Below, piece by piece: positions 55,086 to 64,000 of a DNA stretch of 64,000 nucleotides. The DNA comes from Ctena decussata. Its lineage: Eukaryota > Mollusca > Bivalvia > Lucinida > Lucinidae. The DNA is taken from positions 26,964,503 to 27,028,502 of the forward strand of contig OZ022511.1 in NCBI GenBank assembly GCA_963989385.1. Direction: 5' to 3'. Position 1 is the stretch's first letter; each line of letters opens with the position of its first letter. The position numbers and the translations under genes were made by a program. The notes beneath the pieces were generated by a model. The model searched no databases, was not told where the DNA came from, and saw only the letters and a program-made list of their open reading frames with translations.

Positions 55086-55225
55086 CAGGATGTTGAATAT
55101 GGTTGTGTCGGTTCCTGATAATTGCCAGTCGGAACACCGCTCAGCCAATGCCGTGAATCAACTGATTCACGGAATTGACCGAGCGGTGTAACTGATTCAT
55201 GGAATTGACCGAGCGGTGTTCCGAA
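55086..55225. repeat. Inverted repeat with cggaacaccgctc arms
   Basis: cggaacaccgctcagccaat on the left and gaccgagcggtgttccgaat on the right are inverted. A 33-bp unit with ctgattca(c/t)ggaattgacc and gagcggtgt is duplicated in the right half. Confidence 0.75.
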
Positions 55226-55253
55226 TGTATAATTGCCTTCTCCTCTACTTAGG

Positions 55254-55650
55254 CATCTTCTCAAGCCAAGGTTACTATGTCCACTTTGTTCCTTACATAC
55301 AAGGATACTATGTCCACTTTGTTCCTTACGTACGTAAGGAAAAAAGTGGACTTAGTACCCTTGGCTAGCAAAGATGCTACTTTGGAGACATGCAGCAGTC
55401 TTGTGTTGCTTGATCGTGTGGTATAGTAGGCAATCCTCTGCCAAGACTACTACGTCCACTTTGTTCCTTCCGTACGTAAGGAACAAAGTGGACTAAGTAC
55501 CCTTGGCTAGCGAAGATGCTACTTTGGAGGCATGCACCAGCCTTGTCTGTCTTGATCGGGTGGTATAGTAGGCAATCATTTGTCAAGGGTACTACGTCCA
55601 CTTTGTTCTTTACGTAAGCTTATTACCATTGGCTTGCGAAGACATGCAGC
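55254..55650. repeat. Tandem units around gtccactttgttccttacgt palindromes
   Basis: Each unit holds gtccactttgttcctt(a/c)cg, a central acgtacgt, and the inverse aaggaacaaagtggactaag. It is followed by agtacccttggctagc, gatgctactttgga and a spacer cttgatcg(t/g)gtggtatagt. Units lie near 55310, 55460 and 55600, the last one shortened. Confidence 0.8.
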
Positions 55651-55929
55651 AGCCTTGTCTGTCTTGATGGTGCGGTATAGTGGGCAATCATTTGCAAAAA
55701 GACGAGCTTTATCACTCGTCTTTGGATGGCAGATCATTGAATAGGAGAGGTCCTAGCAATGTTCCCTGGGATCTCCAGACGCGATAGGTGCTGGTATAGA
55801 TAATTTGCCCTCTAGTACTGGTTTTTCTGTCACCCTGTTTTAGAAGCAGCTGCGGATCCATTGAATGGTTATGTCTTTAACACCATTGTACTTTAATTTG
55901 GCAGGCAATCGTTGATGAGATACATGTTT

Positions 55930-56060
55930 TCGTCGAAACTTTCGAGAGTGAGTAACTTGGGTTTTACGTCTCACTAACACATATGTCACACCATGGGAGA
56001 CGGGGCCTCGGTTTAAAGGCTCACCCGAAAGACAGGAGGGGCGTGGGATCGAACATATAT
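55930..56060. mobile_element. Possible SINE tail fragment
   Basis: gagtgagtaacttgggtttt then acgtctcactaacac resembles the mollusc SINE tail also seen near 4510. The gggatcgaac at 56046 resembles an inverted or plus B box. The head is not complete. Confidence 0.35.
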
Positions 56061-56654
56061 GGATATCTCAAATGAGCTGTTTCCTGAAGCCATAGGGGCA
56101 GACGGCGTTTGAAACGCTTCAGTGAAAAGAATACGCTTCTATTTGGTGGAGGTGATAGACTCGGTGTTTGCCATAGAGGGATTATTGTGTACCGGTCATA
56201 TATTCAAAAACTGACCTAAAAATTCAAACCTAACTAAAAAGAATTAGCTGAGAAGTATGTCGTTAGCATCATTTCAATAGTTTATCTTTAAATGGTCTAA
56301 ATTTATCGAAATGTTTCTGCTAATATTTGGTAAGCTGCAGCCATAAACACCAAGTTCAGTGCCTACACGAATAAGCTTTCTGTCTATATGCTGTCTAGTT
56401 TTCCTCAAACAAGGAATAGGGGTTTATAATGGAAAGAAAGGGGAGAAAATAAACAAATGTTTAAATCATTAACTTTATTAAGTAATCAATTCCACTCCTG
56501 ATAAAGATTAAGAGATACAAAATATTTCATATTAGACTCGAGCAAAGCTCGTGTCATATTGTACAAAGGTTCAAATACTGGTCATCTTTTCAAGACAGAA
56601 TATCAAAGTAGAAGTCTGCGTTTGCCTGTTGCATTGAGCAAGGCAGGTAGACAG

Positions 56655-57258
56655 CGGTCCGTGGAAACACCCCAAACCACCCCAAACAACCCAAACCACC
56701 CCAAACCACTTTCATACCACCCCAAACTAGCCTCCCTGGATACAAACTAGAACCCCACCACCCTCCCCCACCAAGACACAAACATTTCAGGTCAGTTGGC
56801 GAGTATAAGTTCTTTCCTCCCCTCCACCCCCTACATTCTTCAATGAACGCAATGAACGCAAGGGGCGGAGTTCTAGTTTGTATCCAGGCTGGCTGGTTTC
56901 GGGTGGTATAAATGGTCGCCCCCCTCCTGCCCCGCCCCACCCTGCGTGACATACATAAACGTACAAAATAATTTACTTTACTATACTGAGATGAGTATTT
57001 TTTCGTTAATATTTAAACCCGAAGTTATTAAAAGAGATACATACATACATATCATGGGTAAACACTTATTAAAGTGTTCTTTTTATTTTGAATCTATATT
57101 AAAACTGTTAGGATGGGTGGGAGCGGTGTTGGTGTATGTGGGGGGGGGGGGGGGGACAAGGGGGGGGGGGGGGGGTGATGTGAATCTGGGGAGGCTGGTT
57201 TGGTAGAGGTTTGGGGTGGTTTGGGGTGTTTTGGGGTGGTTTGGGGTGTTTCCACGGA
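56655..57258. repeat. Element bounded by inverted ggtttggggt minisatellites
   Basis: The left part has ccgtggaaacaccccaaacc followed by repeated accccaaacc units to about 56735. The right part has repeated ggtttggggtg units (57197-57248) followed by gtttccacgg. An inner pair tggatacaaactagaac / gttctagtttgtatcca also folds. G-runs occur at 57139-57174. Confidence 0.75.
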
Positions 57259-57904
57259 CCCGGTAGACAGAGCAACGTTGGAAACAGTTAACTGTCCAAG
57301 TGTGTTTTCCCCCAGCATTTTTATGGTGGAATGGGGAGGTCTATTTTACGTGCTGTACATGAATGTGAATCAGTTCTTGTATGCCCCTTGTGTTAATATA
57401 TAAATGATCCAAGAGTTTTAAGACATTTTTTCCGTGGGTGTGCGTAAAATCCACTCCAAGAAACTGAAGGTTGTTCCAAGACCAAATATAGACACGGACA
57501 CCGTGTAGACAGTCACGGAAGGTAGGTAACTCTTAACTTTTCCCCTATCACAACAAAGGAAAATCTTATTTTGCCATTTATTTTCTAAAATTAGCATTTT
57601 GTAGCAGCTGCCGTTTTAATTTCTATGCATACGCAACTTCAGTGTATGCATGAGACACCAAAATGAAGGTTTGTTACAGTTGTGTTACTCAAGTAGCAGA
57701 CTGTTGCATAAAAGGGGGCGTAAACTTTCAAGTGTCATTAGTTTTCGCGACGCTATAGATTTTATTTCTTGCTGCCTGACAATTAGTTTTTTGCAATCCA
57801 TGTAAATGTTTAGTGAATTAAAGGCTTATAAATTCACAGAGTGAACATATTGTCATAAACCAATCCCTATTTTGTACACCTCATTCAACATCTCGCATGG
57901 CTTT

Positions 57905-58080
57905 AAAAGAGGAGCGCAGTGGTAGTGTGCCGGACTCATGATCAAAGGGTCCGGAGTTCGAATCCCAACAGGGCCCTAGCGTTGTGACCTTGAGCAAGTC
58001 ACATATTCACAGCTCAGCTTATATATATGTATATAGTTTTATTAAGTCGCAATAAAAGCGCTATAGAGCTTATGCTAGTT
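57905..58080 (+). mobile_element. CORE-SINE-like element
   Basis: It has a tRNA-like head (ggagcgcagtggtagtgtgc, ggagttcgaatccc) followed by gttgtgaccttgagcaagtc ac. This strongly resembles the gtgaccttgggcaagtcac core of CORE-SINEs such as MIR. It ends with aataaaagcgctatagagct. Confidence 0.6.
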
Positions 58081-58085
58081 GTTAG

Positions 58086-58206
58086 GCTGAGGATATTGGC
58101 ACGACCGTCGTGCGGATAAGAATCCTTATCGGCAAGACGGTCGTGCCGATAAGAATCTTTATCGGCAAGACGGTCGTGCGGATAAGAATCCTTATCCGCA
58201 CGACGG
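58086..58206. repeat. Palindromic minisatellite, ggataagaatccttatc units
   Basis: Units of about 31 bp (gacggtcgtgc(g/c)gataagaat(c)ctttatcggcaa pattern) are repeated almost four times. Each contains a self-complementary gataagaatccttatc. A second array is at 59698-59810. Confidence 0.8.
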
Positions 58207-59257
58207 CGAACAGATACTCCATTACAGATGCTATGGTCCTCCTTACAATGGTTTCATACAACACTGTGTCAGCAATTCATATGGAGGATGTTGAATAACT
58301 GAAAAATGGTATAAAAGCATCTTATGACCATCTTTCAGTTGTTTTAAAAAACGTCAGAACCAGTACCCAGCTTTACCGTTAACGGGGGCAATCTTATTTT
58401 GGGCATATTTCAGTTCGATGTGCACAGGTTGTATCGTTTATACATATGTATGTAAAAAAGTATTCAGCAGAGTGACAATATGAGTTAGCACTGAAAAATT
58501 GGTTTAAATACCATTTTTTCATTTAAAGAAATTTTATTTGTTCTGCTTATGTGCAAATCCCGAGAATTCAAGAAATTGATAAATAAGCAACAACAACAAC
58601 TAATAAGTACAACCCAACAATTGTTATACCTGACAATATTTATCAGACAAGTAGAACAACTGACCTTGACCGACAAGTTATTAAAAGAAAGTTAGGCGTG
58701 ACTTATCAGACTAACTGTCGGTCAAGGTCAAAGATTTATTTCAGTTGTCGGACAAGGGCAAAGATTTTTTGACTCATTTTATATCAGTTAAGTCTGCTAC
58801 AATAAATTTGATTTTGTTCGATAATACATTTACATTAATAATTTATGTAATGCTATTCATTAGTAGGTTTCGACATTTTCCTAAAAGGGTTTATTAGTCT
58901 AGATTTCTTTCAGTAATTTGCCAGTCAATATTAAAGATTAATTATTATTGCTAATTCAAATAAATGGTTTATTTCAACACATTTATATCGGTAACACATA
59001 TTATAAATTGATAAATTTAAAATGTTTGGAATGAGATGGAATTAGGCCGTAAACAAAATATTGACAAAATCTTGCTGGAAAAAAAATCTGACAAGTAGGT
59101 TACAATCTTTTTTTCCTGATTCAGCTTGTCAGTCAAGGTCAAAGATTTGTTTGAAATAACTTTATGTCAGTTATCAAAATAAACTATAAATTGGCAAATG
59201 TTTGTATGCGACAAACGATTTGTTTTATTTTAAAAAAAAAAATAAAAAAAAAAATGC

Positions 59258-59330
59258 CATGAAGAGTTTTGAACCCAGGTCGCAGATTTAAAAGGCTGCG
59301 CACATGACCACTGCGCTACTGCCGCTGACA
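59258..59330 (-). mobile_element. tRNA-like SINE head
   Basis: On the minus strand, gcggcagtagcgcagtggtc is an A-box-like start and gacctgggttcaaaactc a B-box-like element. A T-rich run follows. It is too degenerate for a working tRNA. Confidence 0.5.
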
Positions 59331-59697
59331 GATTAGTAACGATAATCTGAAGCACTAAATGTCAAATCTTCAATATACAGCTGTTGTCATACCCACATCG
59401 GACTGTGTTTTAACTGTATCAAACTTGTTTTAAACGTTAACCTGATCATCTGACCCGATAAAAAGTATTCAGCAACTGATGTTGAAATGTATAATTCACA
59501 TTTTCGCAATTATTAGCCGGCTCTATGTCCGACAATCAAAAGGCTTCCATGATGAAATAAAAAGAAAATTACATTGTGTGTCGTGACTAAAATACTTAAG
59601 AACAATTATTTACAAACAGAAATGAAATAATATTATTATACGATAATAATAATAATTCTCAGAATGATTGCGACTTTGTCTATAGAATATCTGACCG

Positions 59698-59810
59698 CTG
59701 TCGTGCCGATAAGGAATCATATAGGCAGGACTGTCTTGCGGATAAGAATTTTTATCGGCAAGACTGTCGTGCCGATAAGGATTCTTATCCGCAAGACGGT
59801 CGTGCCGATA
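59698..59810. repeat. Palindromic minisatellite, second array
   Basis: Units gccgataag(g)aatcatatag, gcggataagaatttttatcg, gccgataaggattcttatcc and gcaagac(g/t)gtcgtgccgata match the array at 58086-58206. Confidence 0.78.
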
Positions 59811-60424
59811 GTCACTCCCTAGTTGTTAATAAAAAATAACCAGACCAAGAAATAGTATTGTGTGGACTTAATTGTTATTATTTTTAAAAAACTTATTTTC
59901 TCTCCTTTTTGTCGGTAATATGCCTCAATATATGCACTTCAACCTACATCTTATTACCAAACCCGAAGGTTGAACCGCTTTTTACAATGATTTGTGTTTA
60001 CACGTTTTTACCATCCATAGGACTATGGGTACTTTAACTTGCAAGCCTCACATATGATCATAACAACAAACAAACAAACAAATGATTTATTCCAATTAAG
60101 GGCCCATAAAGGACAGACAATCAAAGGAGGAAAACCTACATACAATGATTCAAGTAATTAAACATATAGTTATAAAAAAAAAAATAAAAAACACGCACAC
60201 ATATGCATAGATCAAGTGGTGAGAGGACTTGTGTAACAGTATACATTTACATAGCTTAAAATGACACCCCATTATATGATCTCAATCATGTTATATGTTA
60301 ACATTATTTACCATGAATTTCAAAACATTCAAATACAAAATTGGCCAGCTCTAAATTTACCACATCATCACTGTTTGTTAATTACCAGTTGAACTTTAAT
60401 TTACTATTAAGCAACAGAAATTTT

Positions 60425-60560
60425 ACAGAATAATGTAGCATTGTTGGAAAATAGAGTGTGAGAATACCTAAGGCACACAATTAAAAAATGAAGTTCATTT
60501 TCAATAATTGTTAAACAGTGATCACATACTCTATTTTCCAACAATGCTACATTATTCTGT
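60425..60560. repeat. Perfect 33-bp inverted repeat
   Basis: The arm from acagaataatgtagcattgt to gaaaatagagt (60425-60457) is exactly inverted at 60528-60560, with a 70-bp loop. Confidence 0.88.
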
Positions 60561-61330
60561 TATGGTAAGAGCTCATGAGAACGAGACATAGTGACAGAAT
60601 TGCAAATGGCATCTACCTTTAAACTCAAGATCAGGGATCTAAATAAATAATAATTTACCCAAGTTATGCAACAGAATCATGTAGATACAAGAAAATGACC
60701 ACTGGTAACTGTAAGAATAAATTCAGTTGCTTTTTTTATTTTTTCACGAAACATATTGATATTTACTTTTCCCATATTGATTCAGTATCGCAGAATATTT
60801 TTATCAATACATCAATATTGATGATATTGATGACAGCTCTGTCAATGAGACAGTTCAGATGAGGGGTCACAATGTATGGTTTCAATCAGAAATAAGTAAA
60901 TGATATATCCATTCCTTTTGAGATGTATCAGTAAATATCGGTACTGATTATCAGGGGTACAGGATAAGTGACGAGCCCTTTCCACATATGTTGTGGAGAC
61001 TCATCTAATTGAGGGGAGTCAAATGAATACCCTTAACAAATATTTCTGTGGTCAAAAAGAAAACAGCAGAGTTTACTGAAACAGAAGTTTGTTCTATTGT
61101 AGCTCTTTTATGATTGGTATACTCAAAACTGTACATGATAACTGTACATGATAACAGTACATGATAACTATTACAGTTATCAGAATTTCTCAGTACTGTC
61201 AATTTCAAAGAAAAGTACTGTCAGCTATGAATTAAGAAATTTTATCCTTAATTATCATCAAATACTCCCTCTTATGTAAAGCTCTGAATAGTAATCTGAC
61301 ATTTTCTAATAATATAGTATTTCTTTTCAG

Positions 61331-61832
61331 ATCAAAATGGAGGGTTTTCATAAACTTCAAGATGACCTTGAAAAAGCCATAGAAAAAGATGACTCTGCTA
61401 GTTCAGTCACAACGGATTCCGATGATTCAAAACGAGGCTACAAAACAACGAGAGATAAACTCAAACATATTTTTCATACAAACAAATTTCAGATTGGCAT
61501 AGTTTGCCTTGTGATTGTTGACTGTTTGCTAGTCATCACTGAGCTATTAATAGACCTGAACCTCTTCCCCACAGAGGCCAATGAGTCTGTGGCACCACAC
61601 GTTTTGCATTATGCAAGCTTGGGCATTCTGGGACTATTCATGATTGAAATTATTGTGCGCCTCATTGTGTTTAGACTGGAGTTTTTCAAGTACAAAATGG
61701 AGTTGTTTGATGCAGTGATTGTGATTGTGTCTTTTGTTCTTGATATCATCTACCGCAACAATGAAGGGCCAGAGAGTGGAATTGGGCTGCTGATTGTGTT
61801 GAGGTTATGGCGAGTCACGAGAATTCTTAATG
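61331..61832 (+). CDS. HVCN1: Voltage-gated proton channel, exon encoding the whole S1-S4 voltage sensor (3' exons off the window)
   Basis: The acceptor tttcttttcag is followed by atcaaa and ATG at 61337. The coding part runs 496 bases to a GTATAA donor, giving residues 1-165 plus one base. Hv1 channels let H+ leave the cell or acidify vesicles and consist of a voltage sensor without a pore. Seen here are an acidic N-terminus with a Ser/Thr/Asp-rich stretch (18-32), S1 IGIVCLVIVDCLLVITELLI with selectivity Asp62, S2 GILGLFMIEIIVRLIVF with Glu104 and Arg108, S3 ELFDAVIVIVSFVLDI with Asp125, and S4 RLWRVTR (156-162), the RxWRxxR signature of Hv1. The coiled coil that makes the dimer is not in this exon and no candidate was found to 64000. 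His91 matches one zinc-binding His; the S3-S4 one is absent. If the intron is retained, the frame adds 30 codons and stops at 61922-61924. Confidence 0.93.
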
Positions 61833-62299
61833 GTATAACAGATAAACCTTCTTTTGTCCAAATTTGTCCACTAGTGCAATGCTCTGGCCATCTTGCACAA
61901 ATAGACAGTCTGACCACCGTCTAGTTTGCATTTCAGCTTACAGGAAGAGCTACCATTATTGTTGTCACTATAATGGTGTTGGCTTTGCATTAAAGTTTAT
62001 ATTTTCTTGGCAAGAAGTCTGAAGGAGAAATCAAGCTAGCTGTCCTGTAATAATATTAACTGGTCCATACAATGATACCAAACAAAAAGCTGTTGTTGTC
62101 ACCCCTGTGTCATTGTGCCAACAAGATGTTTTCATTGCAAAATAAGTACAGTTAAACCTGTCTTAGAGGCCACCTCTATATAGCAAACAACCTGTATTAA
62201 GCAAGCACATACTCAGTTCCCTAAACAGGCCAATACATTGAAATATACCTGTATTAAGCAAGCACCTGTCTTAAGCAAGCAGTTTTTAGCTTGCCTGAA

Positions 62300-63760
62300 C
62301 GAAAGTTCAGGAAGAGCTATTGTTGTCACCACGGCATCGGCGTCCGCGTCGGTGTCCGGATTGGATGTTTTGGTTAAAGTTTTTTAAAGACCTATATCTC
62401 CCTAACCCATGGATGGATTCTTTTGATACTTGCACTGTACAGTCGAACTTCACTGGCTCGAACTCGGAAGGCTCGAACGCAATGCTTCGGTCGAACTGAC
62501 TTTCCAGTCCCGGCAAAACTCCCATTCATTTTAACTTAACCTGCGACCTTTGGCTCAAACTACGATGGCTCGAACGCTCGAACCCCAACAAACCCGGTCC
62601 CTAGGGTACAGTTTCTATGTAAAAACACACCGATGGCTCGCACTTATTACCTTGTAAATAATTTTTATTTCAATAACGGTCACTCAGACGTTTGATCATT
62701 GTCATTAGACGCTTTGATATTGACAAAGAAACCACAGGTATATTTGATTGGCGGAGATTTCTGCTGGCACCGAGTGTCTTAAATTATGACCCATCAATAA
62801 ACAGGAATTCACCCTTGCTATGATAGAAAAGTATAATACATACGGCTAGACCTTGTGAGTTGGTCTTCAATGGCTCGAACTACCGATCGCTCGAACTTTT
62901 TTGGGTGGTCCCGGCGAGTTCGAGCCATCGAAGTTCGACTGTAGTTAGATATTGGTCCAAAGTTTAACATGGTACCACCCCCACCCCACTCCTTGACCTT
63001 GATGTCAAGGTCATGGACTTAGAAAATTGGGAGTTTTTTGGGACTGGATGTTTTGGTTAAAGTTTTCTAAAGCCCAGTATCTCCTTAACCCATTGATGGA
63101 TTCCTTTGATACTTGCACTGTAGTTAGATATTGGTCTAAAGTTTTCCAAGGTACTACTCCCATCCCCCTCAGTGACCTTGATGTCAAGGTCATGGACTTA
63201 GAAAATTGTCTTTTTATTGATTGGATGTTTTGGTTAAAGTTTTTTAATGACACAATCTCCTGAAACCATAGATGAATTCTTTTTATATTTGCACTGTAGT
63301 TAGATATTAGTCCAAAGTTTTACAGAGTACTACCCCAGCCCTGCTCGGTGGCCTTGATGTCAAGGTCAGGGACTTAGGAAATTTGGTCTTTATTAAAGTT
63401 TTCTAATTGCGTACTGATTCATAATGCTTGGCAGAGATTTAGTTTACACTTGAACTGATGTTAGACACTTTTTTGAGTTTTTACAAAACACTATATACTT
63501 ACCCGACTGGATGACCTTGATGTCAAGGTCATGGACTTTGAGTTTTGTCTTAAAGATTTTGATTAGTTTTATATTAATGAAGACATAATTTCACAGTGCC
63601 ACAATGGACTCAGTTGATACTAATACTTAGACTGATGTTAGATAATGGTTAAAGGCTTTGATACATCCTAGCCCTGCCCTCCTCCCCCCTACCCCTTAGT
63701 TCTTTGACCTCAAGCTCATGGACTTTGTAATTTTATGTGGATTTTTTTTTTTTTAAGACA
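62300..63760. repeat. About 180-bp tandem array with tgaccttgatgtcaaggtca motifs
   Basis: Units begin ggatgttttggttaaagttt near 62363, 63047 and 63221, with degenerate units to 63700. Each holds atatctcc(c/t)taaccca, tttgatacttgcactgtagt and tgaccttgatgtcaaggtca. That 20-mer or a close variant is at about 62995, 63173, 63350 and 63511. Confidence 0.85.
62440..62941. mobile_element. TA-inserted miniature transposon (cagtcgaacttc ends)
   Basis: The left end cagtcgaacttcactggctc and right end gagccatcgaagttcgactg are inverted and flanked by TA at 62438-62439 and 62942-62943. Removing it and one TA restores gcactgtagttagatattgg of the surrounding tandem repeat. cagt... ends with TA duplication point to the pogo/Tc1 group. 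The 502-bp interior has no transposase. Confidence 0.85.
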
Positions 63761-64000
63761 TTTCTGAGATAGCTTTTGTTTATAAATGTGTTGTCATTAT
63801 GGACATGCTTGCCTGAAGTTTTATACATAGCAGTCCACACCACCATAGCGACTGTGAAATTATTGATTTGTGGGGCGGGGGGAGGGGGGGACATATTCAA
63901 TTATTGTTTTGGTGTGGGTCCAGTCAGGGTCGGCATAACTTCTTGGCTGCGCTCTGTAGGTGTGTGTGTGGTGTGTGTGTGGGGGGGGGGGGGGGCGGGG

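Larger units (their letters stand above)
51135..61330. other. Intergenic region between B4GALT and HVCN1
   Basis: No protein exon was found. It holds the promoters of both divergent genes, which could not be pinpointed, and the repeats listed separately (51788, 52190-52670, 52896, 53271-54290, 54368, 55086, 55254, 56655, 57905, 58086, 59258, 59698, 60425). HVCN1 must have at least one untranslated 5' exon somewhere here, because its coding exon starts at a splice acceptor. Confidence 0.5.
61833..64000. other. HVCN1 intron
   Basis: No further exon was recognised. It contains a decayed cagttaaacctgtctta element (about 62150-62286), a tandem array from 62300 to about 63760, a TA insertion at 62440-62941, and a G-rich stretch at the end (63870-64000) that resembles the start of the array at 45968. 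Confidence 0.6.

Noticed and set aside
56655..57258. Telomeric or interstitial telomere repeat
   Set aside because: The unit is ggtttggggt(g), not the TTAGGG repeat expected in molluscs, and it is arranged as inverted arms of an element.
58110..58298. Repetitive RIRILI-type peptide frames on both strands
   Set aside because: They are translations of the palindromic minisatellite, which is open on both strands because of its base pattern.

Overview
This is nuclear DNA from an animal, and the best fit is a bivalve mollusc. The genes are broken by GT-AG introns of 0.7 to 8 kb. The base composition is AT-rich, and every intron is packed with short foldback elements, TA-flanked miniature transposons, tRNA-derived SINEs and about 150-bp tandem repeats of a kind familiar from clam and mussel genomes. 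The genus cannot be fixed from the sequence alone. There is no bacterial-type operon, CRISPR array or viral gene.

Four protein genes can be rebuilt exon by exon, with reading phases that match at every junction. (1) SETD6-like protein-lysine methyltransferase, minus strand, five exons between 17986 and 1; its 3' part lies outside the window. (2) Fructosamine/ketosamine-3-kinase (FN3K family), plus strand, eight exons from 20538 to 35639, a complete 312-residue protein. (3) A beta-1,4-galactosyltransferase (B4GALT/bre-4 family), minus strand, six exons from 51134 to 41338, a complete 385-residue type II membrane protein. (4) The voltage-sensor exon of a voltage-gated proton channel (HVCN1/Hv1), plus strand, 61337-61832; the rest of the channel lies beyond the window. 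SETD6 and FN3K are head to head with about 2.5 kb between start codons, FN3K and B4GALT are tail to tail, and B4GALT and HVCN1 are head to head across about 10 kb. The four have no obvious shared pathway.

The rest is repeats. The 1-17.8 kb part (SETD6 introns) holds a 4-kb inverted-terminal element, two TA-flanked elements side by side, foldbacks, a SINE with perfect target duplication, a triple-nested transposon and a decayed LINE. The 18-36 kb part holds FN3K, with partial duplicates of its exons 1 and 7 and a 2.36-kb inverted-repeat-bounded element in intron 2 that carries six exact copies of a 14-mer. The 36-51 kb part holds B4GALT, whose stop codon sits on the edge of a miniature transposon, and an array of AGGTCA-type motifs. 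The 51-61 kb part is intergenic with palindromic minisatellites and a CORE-SINE-like element. The 61.8-64 kb part is HVCN1 intron with a second AGGTCA-type array and a clean TA insertion.

No clearly new multi-gene system is visible. The best leads are the 14-mer-bearing element, the duplicated FN3K exons with an Asp-to-Glu change at the DPA motif, the unusual metal-site residues in the galactosyltransferase, and the proton-channel exon that lacks the S3-S4 zinc histidine.
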